The notes below the pieces were generated by a model, which was not told the DNA's origin, searched no databases, and saw only the letters and a list, made by a program, of their open reading frames with translations. Source: CAVQEG01 sp963711465 (GTDB lineage: Bacteria; Bacteroidota; Ignavibacteria; OLB7). Taken from it: DNA of 64,000 nt. Where the stretch lies: positions 620,001-684,000 of the forward strand of contig CAVQEG010000002.1 of assembly GCA_963711465.1 (NCBI GenBank), given 5' to 3'. Below, one piece after another: positions 53,119 to 62,859 of this stretch. The first letter of the stretch is position 1. Every line of letters starts with the position of its first letter. The translations under genes and the position numbers were made by a program.

Positions 53119-53126
53119 GGAAGATA
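53119..53126 (-). promoter_or_regulatory. Putative -7 element (TATCTTCC) for the moxR-like gene
   Basis: On the minus strand TATCTTCC resembles TAnnTTTG and sits 38 bp upstream of the start at 53081. The 13-bp array begins only about 50 bp further upstream. Confidence 0.5.
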
Positions 53127-53179
53127 CGATCGTTCCCTTTCCGCACACGGGATGACGCCGGGGGCTTGACCGCGGTGAG

Positions 53180-53439
53180 CGCACGCGGTGAACGCTCGTG
53201 GTGAACGCTCGTGGTGGGCGCTCGTGGTGAACGCTCGTGGTGGGCGCTCGTGGTGGGCGCTCGTGGTGGGCGCTCGTGGTGGGCGCTCGTGGTGGGCGCT
53301 CGTGGTGGGCGCTCGTGGTGGGCGCTCGTGGTGGGCGCTCGTGGTGGGCGCTCGTGGTGGGCGCTCGTGGTGGGCGCTCGTGGTGGGCGCTCGTGGTGGG
53401 CGCTCGTGGTGGGCGCTCGTGGTGGGCGCTCGTGGTGGG
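53180..53439. repeat. 13-bp tandem repeat array (19 clean copies plus degenerate edge)
   Basis: The unit CGCTCGTGGTGGG is repeated without interruption from 53193 to 53439 (19 copies). Copies 1 and 3 end in GAA; the others are identical. A degenerate copy lies at 53180-53192. The most homogenised copies are those furthest from moxR, the pattern expected from recent slippage or unequal exchange. Since 13 is not a multiple of three, the array is open in all three frames, producing long spurious reading frames. Confidence 0.95.
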
Positions 53440-53548
53440 CACCGGGGATGGTCACACCCGATGGTCCTACCCGATGCGTGCATCGCGATCGCCGCTCCCG
53501 ATCGTCGCTCCCGATCGTCGCTCCCGATGGCCGCTCCCGATCGGGGTG
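53440..53548. repeat. Second 13-bp tandem family
   Basis: After the first array come about eight 13-bp units of a different, more diverged family of the type TCCCGATCGTCGC (examples at about 53493-53545), aligned on a GAT core. The same 13-bp period carried by two unrelated units side by side is notable. Confidence 0.75.
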
Positions 53549-53613
53549 GGTATCGAGATACCCACGGCGATGCCGTGGGCTAAGGGAGGGCGGCCCTCCG
53601 GGCCTTGGGGCGG
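53542..53613 (-). repeat. Inverted partial copy of the 183-bp repeat
   Basis: This stretch is the reverse complement of the first third of the 183-bp unit (hairpin GTGGGTATC-GA-GATACCCAC, then CACGGCGATGCCGTG, then the GGCC-rich stem). It faces the direct array across a spacer of about 235 bp (53614-53850), forming a large inverted repeat. The loop base differs (GAT for GAA) from the array units. Confidence 0.85.
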
Positions 53614-53850
53614 AGCGGGACGCGTCGGCAGAGGGCCCCGGTCGTGCGGAGAGGAGCGGAGTTTCGTGGGGCCCGGCGGCACGCCGGGCGGATATCGATG
53701 GAGCGGAGTATCTCCGACTGCAGGAGGGTCCACTGACGCCGTTGCGAGGGGGTGTCTCTTGCGAATGCCCCGGAGGCGGCCACCCGTGACGGCACCGCTC
53801 TCCAATACGTATGACGGGCTCCTCTACAGAGGCGACCGCTGCCACACCAA
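53614..53850. other. Spacer between inverted and direct copies of the 183-bp repeat
   Basis: The spacer contains no recognisable gene. It includes small inverted repeats, for example GGGCCCGGCGGCACGCCGGGC near 53670-53695 (stem CCCGGCG/CGCCGGG). A degenerate start of a repeat unit (CTCTACAGAGGCGACCGCTGCC) precedes the first full unit. Confidence 0.6.
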
Positions 53851-55376
53851 GGCCCGGAGGGCCGCCCTTCCTTAGCCCACGGCTTCGCCGTGGGTATCGA
53901 GATACCCACGCCCACTCACTCCGAGCGGAGCGGCCCTCGCGGGCATTGCGTCCGACGCGAGCGTTACGCCACACCCGCGCAACTCGACCGCCAACGACCT
54001 CATCCTCCGCTATCGCGACCGCCGCCACCCCAAGGCCCGGAGGGCCGCCCTTCCTTAGCCCACGGCTTCGCCGTGGGTATCGAGATACCCACGCCCACCC
54101 ACTCCGAGCGGAGCGGCCCTCGCGGGCATTGCGTCCGACGCGAGCGTTACGCCACACCCGCGTGACACGCTCGCCAACGACCTCATCCTCCGCAATCGCG
54201 ACACGCGCCACCCCAAGGCCCGGAGGGCCGCCCTCCCTTAGCCCACGGCTTCGCCGTGGGTATCGAGATACCCACGCCCACCCACTCCGAGCGGAGCGGC
54301 CCTCGCGGGCATTGCGTCCGACGCGAGCGTTACGCCACACCCGCGTGACACGCTCGCCAACGACCTCATCCTCCGCAATCGCGACACGCGCCACCCCAAG
54401 GCCCGGAGGGCCGCCCTCCCTTAGCCCACGGCTTCGCCGTGGGTATCGAGATACCCACGCCCACTCACTCCGAGCGGAGCGGCCCTCGCGGGCATTGCGT
54501 CCGACGCGAGCGTTACGCCACACTCGCGTGACACGCTCGCCAACGACCTCATCCTCCGCTATCGCGACCGCCGCCACCCCAAGGCCCGGAGGGCCGCCCT
54601 CCCTTAGCCCACGGCTTCGCCGTGGGTATCGAGATACCCACGCCCACTCACTCCGAGCGGAGCGGCCCTCGCGGGCATTGCGTCCGACGCGAGCGTTACG
54701 CCACACCCGCCCAACTCGACCGCCAACGACCTCATCCTCCGCTATCGCGACCGCCGCCACCCCAAGGCCCGGAGGGCCGCCCTTCCTTAGCCCACGGCTT
54801 CGCCGTGGGTATCGAGATACCCACGCCCACTCACTCCGAGCGGAGCGGCCCTCGCGGGCATTGCGTCCGACGCGAGCGTTACGCCACACCCGCGCAACTC
54901 GACCGCCAACGACCTCATCCTCCGCTATCGCGACCGCCGCCACCCCAAGGCCCGGAGGGCCGCCCTCCCTTAGCCCACGGCTTCGCCGTGGGTATCGAGA
55001 TACCCACGCCCACTCACTCCGAGCGGAGCGGCCCTCGCGTGCATTGCGTCCGACGCGAGCGTTACGCCACACCCGCGTGACACGCTCGCCAACGACCTCA
55101 ACCTCCGCTATCGCGACCGCCGCCACCCCAAGGCCCGGAGGGCCGCCCTTCCTTAGCCCACGGCTTCGCCGTGGGTATCGAGATACCCACGCCCACCCAC
55201 TCCGAGCGGAGCGGCCCTCGCGTGCATTGCGTCCGACGCGAGCGTTACGCCACACCCGCGTGACACGCTCGCTAACGACCTCAACCTCCGCTATCGCGAC
55301 CGCCGCCACCCCAAGGCCCGGAGGGCCGCCCTCCCTTAGCCCACGGCTTCGCCGTGGGTATCGAGATACCCACTCG
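53851..55376. repeat. Tandem array of 183-bp structured repeats (8 full units plus a partial)
   Basis: Units start at 53851, 54034, 54217, 54400, 54583, 54766, 54949, 55132 and 55315 (the last is partial), each exactly 183 bp apart. Every unit carries the same hairpins in order: GGCCC-GGA-GGGCC, CCCACGGC-TTC-GCCGTGGG, GTGGGTATC-GA-GATACCCAC and GCGTC-C-GACGC. The second and third share GTGGG, so they cannot form together. Units differ at a limited set of sites in two alternating sequence types (for example CGCAACTCGACC versus CGTGACACGCTCG), which indicates exchange between units. As 183 = 3 x 61, long frames of 586 and 858 codons appear on opposite strands. I treat them as by-products. Confidence 0.95.
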
Positions 55377-56276
55377 TCAGTCGTTCGGTTCGTGCGGTGT
55401 GGTGGTGTGAATGCGGAACGTGATCGAGTCACGCTCCGGCATGAGCGGCGGCGCTTCCGCGCGGGGCAGCGCCCCCCGTTCCGTCGCGTTCGCCGTGTGG
55501 TCGGTCGGTGCCTGCGTCGACGGGTTCCGCTGCCGCGTCGTCTGCGCCGGCACCGGATTCGTAGGCATTGAATTTCCCCCGCGCTTCATGCCGCCACTTC
55601 GAATGCTGCGGTCAGAGGATTCGTCCGTCATTGCCTTCCGCACGACTCCCGTCGATGCCGCCGCGCCGCTGCTGGTGTGCGCGTCGACGGCACCATCACG
55701 AGGACCGCTCTGATCGATTGTTGCCGAATGCGAACCAACACCCTCCGAATTCGACAGGGTCGAGCCACCGCCACCGTCCGATCGCGGCAACAGACCAGTC
55801 GCGGAATTCCCCGTTGACGGCCAACCAAATCCCGGAACCGTCGTCGGATCGGCGACCCGCGACGGTGACTCGCGAACCACACTCGTCGTCGGCGCTGAGT
55901 CGGAGACGATCAATCCCCGCGTCAGAAATCCCGCCGCAGCAAACACCAGCGCCGTCACCGAGACGATCACCGACAGCGGGAACGACGACAGCGCTCCCGT
56001 GGCCGCGCCCGTGACGGCGGGTGCGTGCAGCGCCGAACCCTGCGGCAGCGACGCGGCGACGAGCGCGGCACGGGCACGCTCGCCCACCTCGTCGCTGTCG
56101 TCGGGAAGCGCCTCGCGATCGTTGCGCAACGCGTTGTCGACGAATCGATGCGCCCGTACCATCGCCACAAGCTCCGGTTCGGTCGCCATCCGCAGCACGA
56201 ACTCCTCCTCCTCGGCGTGTGTCATCTCGCCGAGCAGATAGCGATCCACCAGTCGTTCGTGTTCGGATAGTCTCAT
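55377..56276 (-). CDS. Anti-sigma-factor-like single-pass membrane protein
   Basis: 299 residues. N-terminal cytoplasmic helices (EHERLVDRYLLGEMTHAEEEEFVLRMATEPELVAMVRAHRFVDNAL) resemble the sigma-binding domain of Bacteroidota anti-sigma factors without a zinc finger. One membrane helix is at about residue 96-121 (SSFPLSVIVSVTALVFAAAGFL), and the periplasmic part is long, low-complexity and Ser/Thr/Pro-rich. The sigma gene overlaps its start by 4 bp, supporting the pairing. The stop codon abuts the end of the 183-bp repeat array. Confidence 0.75.
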   Translation of the reverse strand: MRLSEHERLVDRYLLGEMTHAEEEEFVLRMATEPELVAMVRAHRFVDNALRNDREALPDDSDEVGERARAALVAASLPQGSALHAPAVTGAATGALSSFPLSVIVSVTALVFAAAGFLTRGLIVSDSAPTTSVVRESPSRVADPTTVPGFGWPSTGNSATGLLPRSDGGGGSTLSNSEGVGSHSATIDQSGPRDGAVDAHTSSGAAASTGVVRKAMTDESSDRSIRSGGMKRGGNSMPTNPVPAQTTRQRNPSTQAPTDHTANATERGALPRAEAPPLMPERDSITFRIHTTTPHEPND

Positions 56277-56926
56277 CGCGGCGGTCCGATCGTCGGCGTT
56301 CGTTCGAATTCCTCACTCGTCTGGCGATCCTCGTCGACGTCCATCAGCGCGCCGATGATCCGTGCAAGATGCGTCCGCCCGCGCATGGCTCGCATGCGTA
56401 CCGAGTCCACCGAGGCGTTCAGCATCGCTGCCACCTCGATGTAGCTGTAGCCGGAGTAGACCGTCAGCACGATCACCTCGCGCTGCGCCATCGGCAGCCG
56501 CGCAAGCGCCATGATCACCAGCTCCTCCATCTGGGACTTCTCCGGGATCGATACGTCGGGCAGCTCCGACTCCGACACCTCGTCGAGCGAGCGGTGCACC
56601 CGCAGATCCCGCTTGTAGTTCAGCGACAGATTCCGAAGTATCGTCACGAACATCCCGAGTGGATTGCTCAGCGTACTCCTGGATTCCCGCATCCTGATCA
56701 CCCGCTCCCACAACCCCTGCATCACGTCGCGCGCCGCCTCGGTCTCGCCCAGCATCTTCAGACAGTAGGCGTAGAGCCGACGGTTGTGCCGCTCGAGCAG
56801 TCGCTCGAACGCCGCGTCGTCGCCCTCGATGAATCGTGCGAAGAGCTCCGCGTCGTCCCGCGCTGCCGATGATGTGGTCAGGGGAGTTCCCATACTGAGT
56901 AATGACACAGTGTCGGGCGTCAACAT
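56273..56926 (-). CDS. ECF-type RNA polymerase sigma factor
   Basis: 217 residues from the ATG at 56926 (a second ATG at 56893 is equally possible). Region 2 is DDAELFARFIEGDDAAFERLLERHNRRLYAYCLKMLGETEAARDVMQGLWERVIR, and region 4 is LARLPMAQREVIVLTVYSGYSYIEVAAMLNASVDSVRMRAMRGRTHL, both as in ECF sigma factors. The next gene is an anti-sigma-like membrane protein with 4-bp overlap (ATGA). It is divergent from the giant SBBP protein, 107 bp away, which is a likely target. Confidence 0.92.
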   Translation of the reverse strand: MLTPDTVSLLSMGTPLTTSSAARDDAELFARFIEGDDAAFERLLERHNRRLYAYCLKMLGETEAARDVMQGLWERVIRMRESRSTLSNPLGMFVTILRNLSLNYKRDLRVHRSLDEVSESELPDVSIPEKSQMEELVIMALARLPMAQREVIVLTVYSGYSYIEVAAMLNASVDSVRMRAMRGRTHLARIIGALMDVDEDRQTSEEFERTPTIGPPR

Positions 56927-57033
56927 AACCGCCGTGACCCGATCGACCGCCGCGTTATGGTGCCGGCGCCGCTCGTGTCACTCCTGAATACACCGTCGTC
57001 TACCCGTCATTGCATCGATCGTACCCGACCGGC

Positions 57034-60000
57034 ATGAAGTACCGTTTCCTGCTACGCCGAATTTCCCCGCTGCTTGCCCTCGTCCTGATTCCGCTCGGAC
57101 ACGCTGCCGCCTCCACGCCACTGTTCGTCGAGAACCGCGGCCAGCTGGTCGATACCCGCGGCACGCGCCGGCCCGATCTGCTCTACAGCGCCACGCTCCA
57201 CGACGCTACCGTCTACCTCCGCTCGTCCGGATTCAGCTTCGTCTTCGGGCACCGACCCGACCATGCCGCCGACGACGTGCACATGCATCGGCTCGACCTC
57301 GACTTCGTCGGCGCCTCCGATTCGCCCCGCATCGTCGCCGATGGCGTCGGCTCCGAACGATTCAACTTCTACCTGCCCCAGTGTCCGGACGGTCTGCTCG
57401 GCGTCCGCGGCTATGGCCGCGTCACCTACGGCAATCTCTACCCGGGCATCGATCTGGTCGTCGACATCCGCGATGACGGCATCGAGTATGCGTTCGTCGT
57501 TCACCCCGGCGCCGATCCCTCGCGGATCAGAATCCGATATGACGGTGCCGACGCGCAGCGGCTGACCGCCGACGGAGAGGTTGAGACGAATGTGTCACTG
57601 GGTGGAATTCGTGAATCGGCCCCGGTAAGTCGACAGGGAGACTTCGAAGTGCCCAGCCGCTGGATCGTCGATTCGTCCGACGGACACCGTGAGGCGCGGT
57701 TCCAGCTCGGTGCCTACGACCATGATCGCGAGCTGACGATCGATCCCATGACGCGGGCCTGGGCCTCGTATCTGGGAGGAACGGGAAACGAAATCGGCGG
57801 CGACCTCGCGCTGTGGCCGGCGGGCTCGACGCTCTACGTCGCGGGTCCCACGCTGTCGACCGACTTCCCGGTCACCAGCGGCGCGTTTCAGACCTCCAAC
57901 GGTAGCGCCTCCGGCGGAAGCGGCCCGGATGCCTACATCGTGCGGTTCACCACCGGCGGCTCCCGCGTCTGGTCGACCTACTTCGGTGGAAGCAACACGG
58001 ATGAGACCGGAACGATCACCTCGTCGACCGTCGGACTCTGCGACCACGGCATCGCCGTCGATTCCTCGGGCAACGTCGTGATCGTCGGACACACGCAGAG
58101 TACCAATCTGCCGGTCACCTCGGGTGCATACCAGACGTCGCTCGGCGGAAATGCCGATGCCTTCATCGCCAAATTCGACAGCGCCGGAGCACGGCAGTGG
58201 GCTACCTACCTCGGCGGGTCGCTCACACGCAATGGAAGTTCGCTGGACTTCGGTCGTGCCGTCGAAGTCGATCGGCTGGGTAACGTGGTGGTCACCGGCG
58301 AGACCCATGACACCAACTTCCCCATCACCCCCGGCGCCTTCCAGTCCTCCTTTGCCGGGGGCGGATCGACGACCGCCATCAACATGTTCCTCTCGCGTTT
58401 CACGTCGGGCGGCGCGCTGATCTGGTCGACGTACTACGGTGGAAGCGGCACGGCCTCGGCGCAGCCATGGGATCTGGCACTCGACGACACCGGTGCCATC
58501 GTCGTGGTTGGTCGCACCGACGGAAATCTGTCGGCCACGAGCGGGGCCTACGACACGACCATCTCCGGTGCCGACGCGTTCGTCGTCAAATTCGATACCT
58601 CCGGCGGCCGTGAATGGACCACGTTCTTCGGCGGCTACGAGAACAACGCGCTCGAGCACGGTTCATGTGTCGCACTCGACGACAGCAACGACGTGGTGAT
58701 CGGTGGAGAGACGTCCGCAAGCGGACTGCCGGCGACCATCGATACCTCCCAGAGCCGGGTCTACGGTTCCTCCGACGGATTCCTCGCGAAGTTCTCCGGC
58801 GACGGACGCCGACTGCGATGGGCCCGCTACGTCGGCGGCGACAGCGTCGACGCGGTCACCAGCATCGCGATCGATCCCCAGGGGATGATCTGTCTGAGCG
58901 GCGTGACCGAGAGCAGCCGCAACCTTCCGGCGATCGGAGGACCGCTCGAGGACGCGGCCTCGGGACTGCTCGACGGCTTCTTCATGCGGCTGAGCGCCAA
59001 CGGACTGCTGATGAGCTCCACCTACATCGGCGACACCTGGAGCGAGTGGGCGCTCGGTGTGCAGGGCGGCTCCGACGGCAACGCCTATGTGAGCCTCACG
59101 ACCGCCAGCAACGGACTTACCACCACCAGCGGCGCCTTTCAAACGAGCTTCGGTGGCGCGACCGACTCCTACGTCGTGCGGATCGGCTGCCAGGCCGCGA
59201 CACCCGAAATCGTCGCCAGCGGCGGACTCTGCCAGAACGATCCGAATTCACGTGTGGTACTCTCGACCGCCGCGCCCAACACGCATCGCTTCTGGTCCAC
59301 CGGCGACACGACGGCCACGATCACCGTCTCCCAGCCGGGCTCCTATACCGTGACCGTGCTCGACTCCGCCGGCTGTCTCGGGACGTCCGACGCCTACACC
59401 GTCGGACTCAACCAGCGGCCGATCGCCACGATCGTCGCGCCCCGGACCCGATTCTGCCGCGAAGACTCCGTCACGCTCTCGGGCATTCCGGGATTCGTGG
59501 AATACCTCTGGTCGACCGGCGACAGCACGCAGTCGATCCGCACCAACGACACCGGCCTGGTGACGCTCGCGGTCGTCGATACACTCGGCTGCACCAGCGC
59601 ACCCGACTCTGTCTTCCTGCACAACTATCCCGTCCCCGCGCCGGCCATCCTCGAGAGCCGTCCCACCGTCTGCCGAGGCGACACGGCCACGCTGACGGTC
59701 GACGCGCCGTACGTCTCCTACCAGTGGAACACCGGTGCCACCAGCCGATCGATCGTCGTCGACGACAACAGCGTCTACACCGTCACGGTCGTCGACAGCA
59801 ACGGCTGCGCCGGCACCTCGGCACCCGCGCAGCTCTCCTACTTCGCACAACCCTCGGCAAGCATCACCGCCCAGGGTGCCACCAGCTTCTGCTACGGCGA
59901 TAGCGTTCGCCTCCAGGCGACGCTCGGCTTCGTCACCTACGCCTGGTCGAATGGCGATTCCACTCCGAGCATCGTCGTTCACGACTCCGCCAGCTATGCC

Positions 60001-62790
60001 GTAACCGTCACCGATACCAACGGGTGCTCGGTAACCTCCGATTCAACGCTGGTAGAGGTGCTGTCACTTCCGCATCCGACGCTCACCGTCTCGGGCGACA
60101 CCAACCTCTGCAGCGGCGAGAGCGTCACGCTGCTTGTGCCCGGTACCTTCCACTACTACCACTGGTCGACCGGAGAGGAAACAAGCAACATCGTTGCGTC
60201 GGATTCCGGTGCGTACTGGGTGGAAGTCGAGGCCTACACCGGCTGCGTCGGCTACAGCGATACCGTCGTCCTCAACGTCCACCAGCGCCCCGTCGCCAGT
60301 ATCGCAGGACCCGGCTCGGTCTGCGCCGACGCAGAGTCGCGCTACTCGGTCGAGTCGCAACCCGGCCTGCGCTACCACTGGGAACTCAGCGGCGATGGAT
60401 TCATCCGCACCGGGGCCGATTCGTCTGAACTCACGGTCAAGTGGAATTCGAGCGGCTCCGGTCAGGTGCGCGTGATCGTCACCGATACCGCCTCGGGCTG
60501 CACCAGCGGCGATACCCTGAACGTGACCGTCGGCTCCGGACTCGTTCCCCGCATCGTCTCCAGCCGCCCGCCCCGCATCTGTCCCGGCGATACGCTCACG
60601 CTCGATGCCGGACCCGGGTACCGTTCCTACCAGTGGACCACGGGTGACACCACCCGCCGCATCTCCGTCGCGAATTCCGGCTCCTACTCGGTCACCGTCG
60701 AGGATTCCACCGGCTGCGGCGGCACCTCCGATCCCTTCGTGGTCGAAGAAGCCACGCCACCGACGCCCGTGATCTTCGTCGCAGATGGTTCGACAACGCT
60801 CTGCCCTGGTGACTCCGTCACGCTCGATGCCGGCGGACCCTACCGGCACTACACCTGGTCGAACGGCGCGTCAGTGCGACGTATCACCGTTCGTTCCGCC
60901 GGCGAGTTCACCGTCACCGTGGAAGATTCGTCCGGCTGCGTCGGAACGAGTGACCCGCTGAGTGTCTCGGTATACGCCGTCGACTCGGTTCGCATCGACG
61001 GCCCGAATTCCGCCTGCCTCGCCTCGACGTCCGCCTACCGTGCCGCGGCGCCCGCCGGTTCGGGATACCAGTGGACCGTCTCTCCCTCCGGAACGATTCT
61101 CTCGGGCCAGGGAACCGATCAGATTCAGGTCCGGTGGAATTCCCCCGGCCCTGGATTCGTCCATGTCGACTTCTCCGCCGATCCCTCGGGATGCGACCTC
61201 CACTCCGACGATTACGCCGTCTCGGTCGGCGACAGTCTGCAGCCGGTGGTGACGCCCGCCGGACCCATCGACATCTGCGAGGGCGGCTCGATCACGCTCC
61301 AGGCACCCGCCGGCTACGCGAGCTATTCCTGGAGCACTGGTGCGACCTCACGGTCGATCGACGTCACCTCCGCCGGCTCCTACACGGTGCACGTGACCGA
61401 TTCGAGCGGAACCTGCGGCGGGACGTCCGATCCCGTCACGGTGACCACCCATCCGAAGCCGTCGCCGGTGATCTCCCCGGCCGGGCCGATCGCGCTCTGC
61501 GCCGATTCCTCCATCGTTCTCTCGGCACCTCCGGGTCACCTCCAATACACGTGGTCGACCGGTGAGAGCACGCCGTCGATCACCGTCGCCGACCCCGGCT
61601 CCTACACCGTTACCGTCAGCGACGGACCCGACTGCGCCGGGACCTCTCCGGCGGTGTCGGTCACCGCGCTTCCCGCACCGTCGGTGGCGATCCAGCCGGC
61701 CGGCTCCGTCTCGCTCTGCCAGGGAGATTCGCTCACGCTCGTTGCCACGCCCGGCTTCGATCACTACGAATGGTCGACCGGCGACACCGCGGAGTCCATC
61801 ACCGTCGGAAACGGCGGCAACTACTCGGTGAGCGTGGTGAATTCAGACGGTTGCCGCGCGACGGCCGATCCGACAACGGTCGAAATTGCGCCCCTGCCGG
61901 ACGCGCCGACGATCTCCGTCATCGGTGACACGCTCTTCGCAGCCGCGCCGGGCGGCGGCTCGTTGCAGTGGCTTCGCGACGATCTCGACATCCCCGGTGC
62001 GACAGATGTACGCGTGGTCGCCTCCACCCCGGGCGACTACAGCGTGCGCATCACCACCGACGCCGGATGCTCGGCCACCTCAGAGGCGATCACCATGCCG
62101 CGTCCCGTCGATCAGAGCCACGTCTTCCGGGTCGACACCGTTTCGGCAGTCGCTGGTAATCCGCTCGAACTTCACGTGATGGTCGACCCGCCGTTCGTTG
62201 CCGACGAGAACGTCACCCGCGTCCGCGCCGCGCTCACGTTCGATCCGCGTGCGCTCTTCCTGCTCTCTGCAGCCGACGACGACGGAACGTTCGCGCCATC
62301 CGAGGTCTCCGCAACTCCCGATGGCGCGGTGACGATCGATCGCACGCGGTCGACGCCCGCCGAAGGTGCCACGCTGCTGACCCTGCGGATGCAGGGCCTC
62401 GTCACCGGACAGCCGGTGAACCAGGTCTCCCTCGATGCGGTGTCGATCAACGACGTCCCGCACGAAGGCACCGGCGGTATCGTGCTGCTCAGCGGCTGCG
62501 ACGTCGGTGGCAACCTCGCGCTCGACCGTCGCGCGCGCATCGAATCGGTGCGGCCGAATCCCGTTCGCGACGCCGCGGTGATCCGGTGGCATGCGCCGGT
62601 CGGTGAAGAAACCCACATGGTGCTGGTGAACGTGCAGGGACGCGAAGTGCTCGACCTGGCGCTGCCGACCGCGACCGGCGGTCAGCAGACGACCACGTTG
62701 ACCACGCGGTCGATCGCCTCGGGTCTGTATCGCCTGGAACTCCGCGATCGCGCGGCGCGCGACTTCGTTACGGTAATGGTCGTGAAGTGA
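57034..62790 (+). CDS. Giant surface protein: SBBP propeller, Ig-like repeats and T9SS tail
   Basis: 1918 residues; the ATG at 57034 begins a signal peptide (MKYRFLLRRISPLLALVLIPLGHAAA), and the upstream TTG frame adds nothing. The N-terminal domain (FVENRGQLVDTRG..., YGRVTYGNLYPGIDLVVD) and SBBP beta-propeller repeats follow (WSTYFGGSNTDETG..., GNVVIVGHTQSTNLPVTSGAYQTS) at about 235-700. Then come about ten Ig-like repeats with Cys, Trp and SxTL motifs (SVTLDAGPGYRSYQWTTGDTTRRISV). A cohesin-like segment and a T9SS type-A tail end it (IESVRPNPVRDAAVIRW, LVNVQGREVLDL, IASGLYRLEL). Likely an adhesin or surface-displayed binding protein. Confidence 0.9.
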   Translation: MKYRFLLRRISPLLALVLIPLGHAAASTPLFVENRGQLVDTRGTRRPDLLYSATLHDATVYLRSSGFSFVFGHRPDHAADDVHMHRLDLDFVGASDSPRIVADGVGSERFNFYLPQCPDGLLGVRGYGRVTYGNLYPGIDLVVDIRDDGIEYAFVVHPGADPSRIRIRYDGADAQRLTADGEVETNVSLGGIRESAPVSRQGDFEVPSRWIVDSSDGHREARFQLGAYDHDRELTIDPMTRAWASYLGGTGNEIGGDLALWPAGSTLYVAGPTLSTDFPVTSGAFQTSNGSASGGSGPDAYIVRFTTGGSRVWSTYFGGSNTDETGTITSSTVGLCDHGIAVDSSGNVVIVGHTQSTNLPVTSGAYQTSLGGNADAFIAKFDSAGARQWATYLGGSLTRNGSSLDFGRAVEVDRLGNVVVTGETHDTNFPITPGAFQSSFAGGGSTTAINMFLSRFTSGGALIWSTYYGGSGTASAQPWDLALDDTGAIVVVGRTDGNLSATSGAYDTTISGADAFVVKFDTSGGREWTTFFGGYENNALEHGSCVALDDSNDVVIGGETSASGLPATIDTSQSRVYGSSDGFLAKFSGDGRRLRWARYVGGDSVDAVTSIAIDPQGMICLSGVTESSRNLPAIGGPLEDAASGLLDGFFMRLSANGLLMSSTYIGDTWSEWALGVQGGSDGNAYVSLTTASNGLTTTSGAFQTSFGGATDSYVVRIGCQAATPEIVASGGLCQNDPNSRVVLSTAAPNTHRFWSTGDTTATITVSQPGSYTVTVLDSAGCLGTSDAYTVGLNQRPIATIVAPRTRFCREDSVTLSGIPGFVEYLWSTGDSTQSIRTNDTGLVTLAVVDTLGCTSAPDSVFLHNYPVPAPAILESRPTVCRGDTATLTVDAPYVSYQWNTGATSRSIVVDDNSVYTVTVVDSNGCAGTSAPAQLSYFAQPSASITAQGATSFCYGDSVRLQATLGFVTYAWSNGDSTPSIVVHDSASYAVTVTDTNGCSVTSDSTLVEVLSLPHPTLTVSGDTNLCSGESVTLLVPGTFHYYHWSTGEETSNIVASDSGAYWVEVEAYTGCVGYSDTVVLNVHQRPVASIAGPGSVCADAESRYSVESQPGLRYHWELSGDGFIRTGADSSELTVKWNSSGSGQVRVIVTDTASGCTSGDTLNVTVGSGLVPRIVSSRPPRICPGDTLTLDAGPGYRSYQWTTGDTTRRISVANSGSYSVTVEDSTGCGGTSDPFVVEEATPPTPVIFVADGSTTLCPGDSVTLDAGGPYRHYTWSNGASVRRITVRSAGEFTVTVEDSSGCVGTSDPLSVSVYAVDSVRIDGPNSACLASTSAYRAAAPAGSGYQWTVSPSGTILSGQGTDQIQVRWNSPGPGFVHVDFSADPSGCDLHSDDYAVSVGDSLQPVVTPAGPIDICEGGSITLQAPAGYASYSWSTGATSRSIDVTSAGSYTVHVTDSSGTCGGTSDPVTVTTHPKPSPVISPAGPIALCADSSIVLSAPPGHLQYTWSTGESTPSITVADPGSYTVTVSDGPDCAGTSPAVSVTALPAPSVAIQPAGSVSLCQGDSLTLVATPGFDHYEWSTGDTAESITVGNGGNYSVSVVNSDGCRATADPTTVEIAPLPDAPTISVIGDTLFAAAPGGGSLQWLRDDLDIPGATDVRVVASTPGDYSVRITTDAGCSATSEAITMPRPVDQSHVFRVDTVSAVAGNPLELHVMVDPPFVADENVTRVRAALTFDPRALFLLSAADDDGTFAPSEVSATPDGAVTIDRTRSTPAEGATLLTLRMQGLVTGQPVNQVSLDAVSINDVPHEGTGGIVLLSGCDVGGNLALDRRARIESVRPNPVRDAAVIRWHAPVGEETHMVLVNVQGREVLDLALPTATGGQQTTTLTTRSIASGLYRLELRDRAARDFVTVMVVK

Positions 62791-62859
62791 TGGAGGAGAT
62801 CGGTCGGGCGGCTGTGGGCCTGCCCGGGTGCCGTGAATGGGGGATTTTGAATTCGATTC

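Noticed and set aside
53180..55376. CRISPR array
   Set aside because: The 13-bp units have no spacers, and the 183-bp units are contiguous and similar along their whole length. There are no cas genes in the window.
52856..55432. 858-codon minus-strand open frame
   Set aside because: It covers the 183-bp array and part of moxR in another frame. The repeat period is a multiple of three and contains no stops, so the frame is open by construction. Its product is 61-residue repeats rich in Arg/Gly/Pro with no ribosome binding site.
53811..55571. 586-codon plus-strand open frame
   Set aside because: Same cause as the minus-strand frame. It runs through the repeats into the antisense of the anti-sigma gene.
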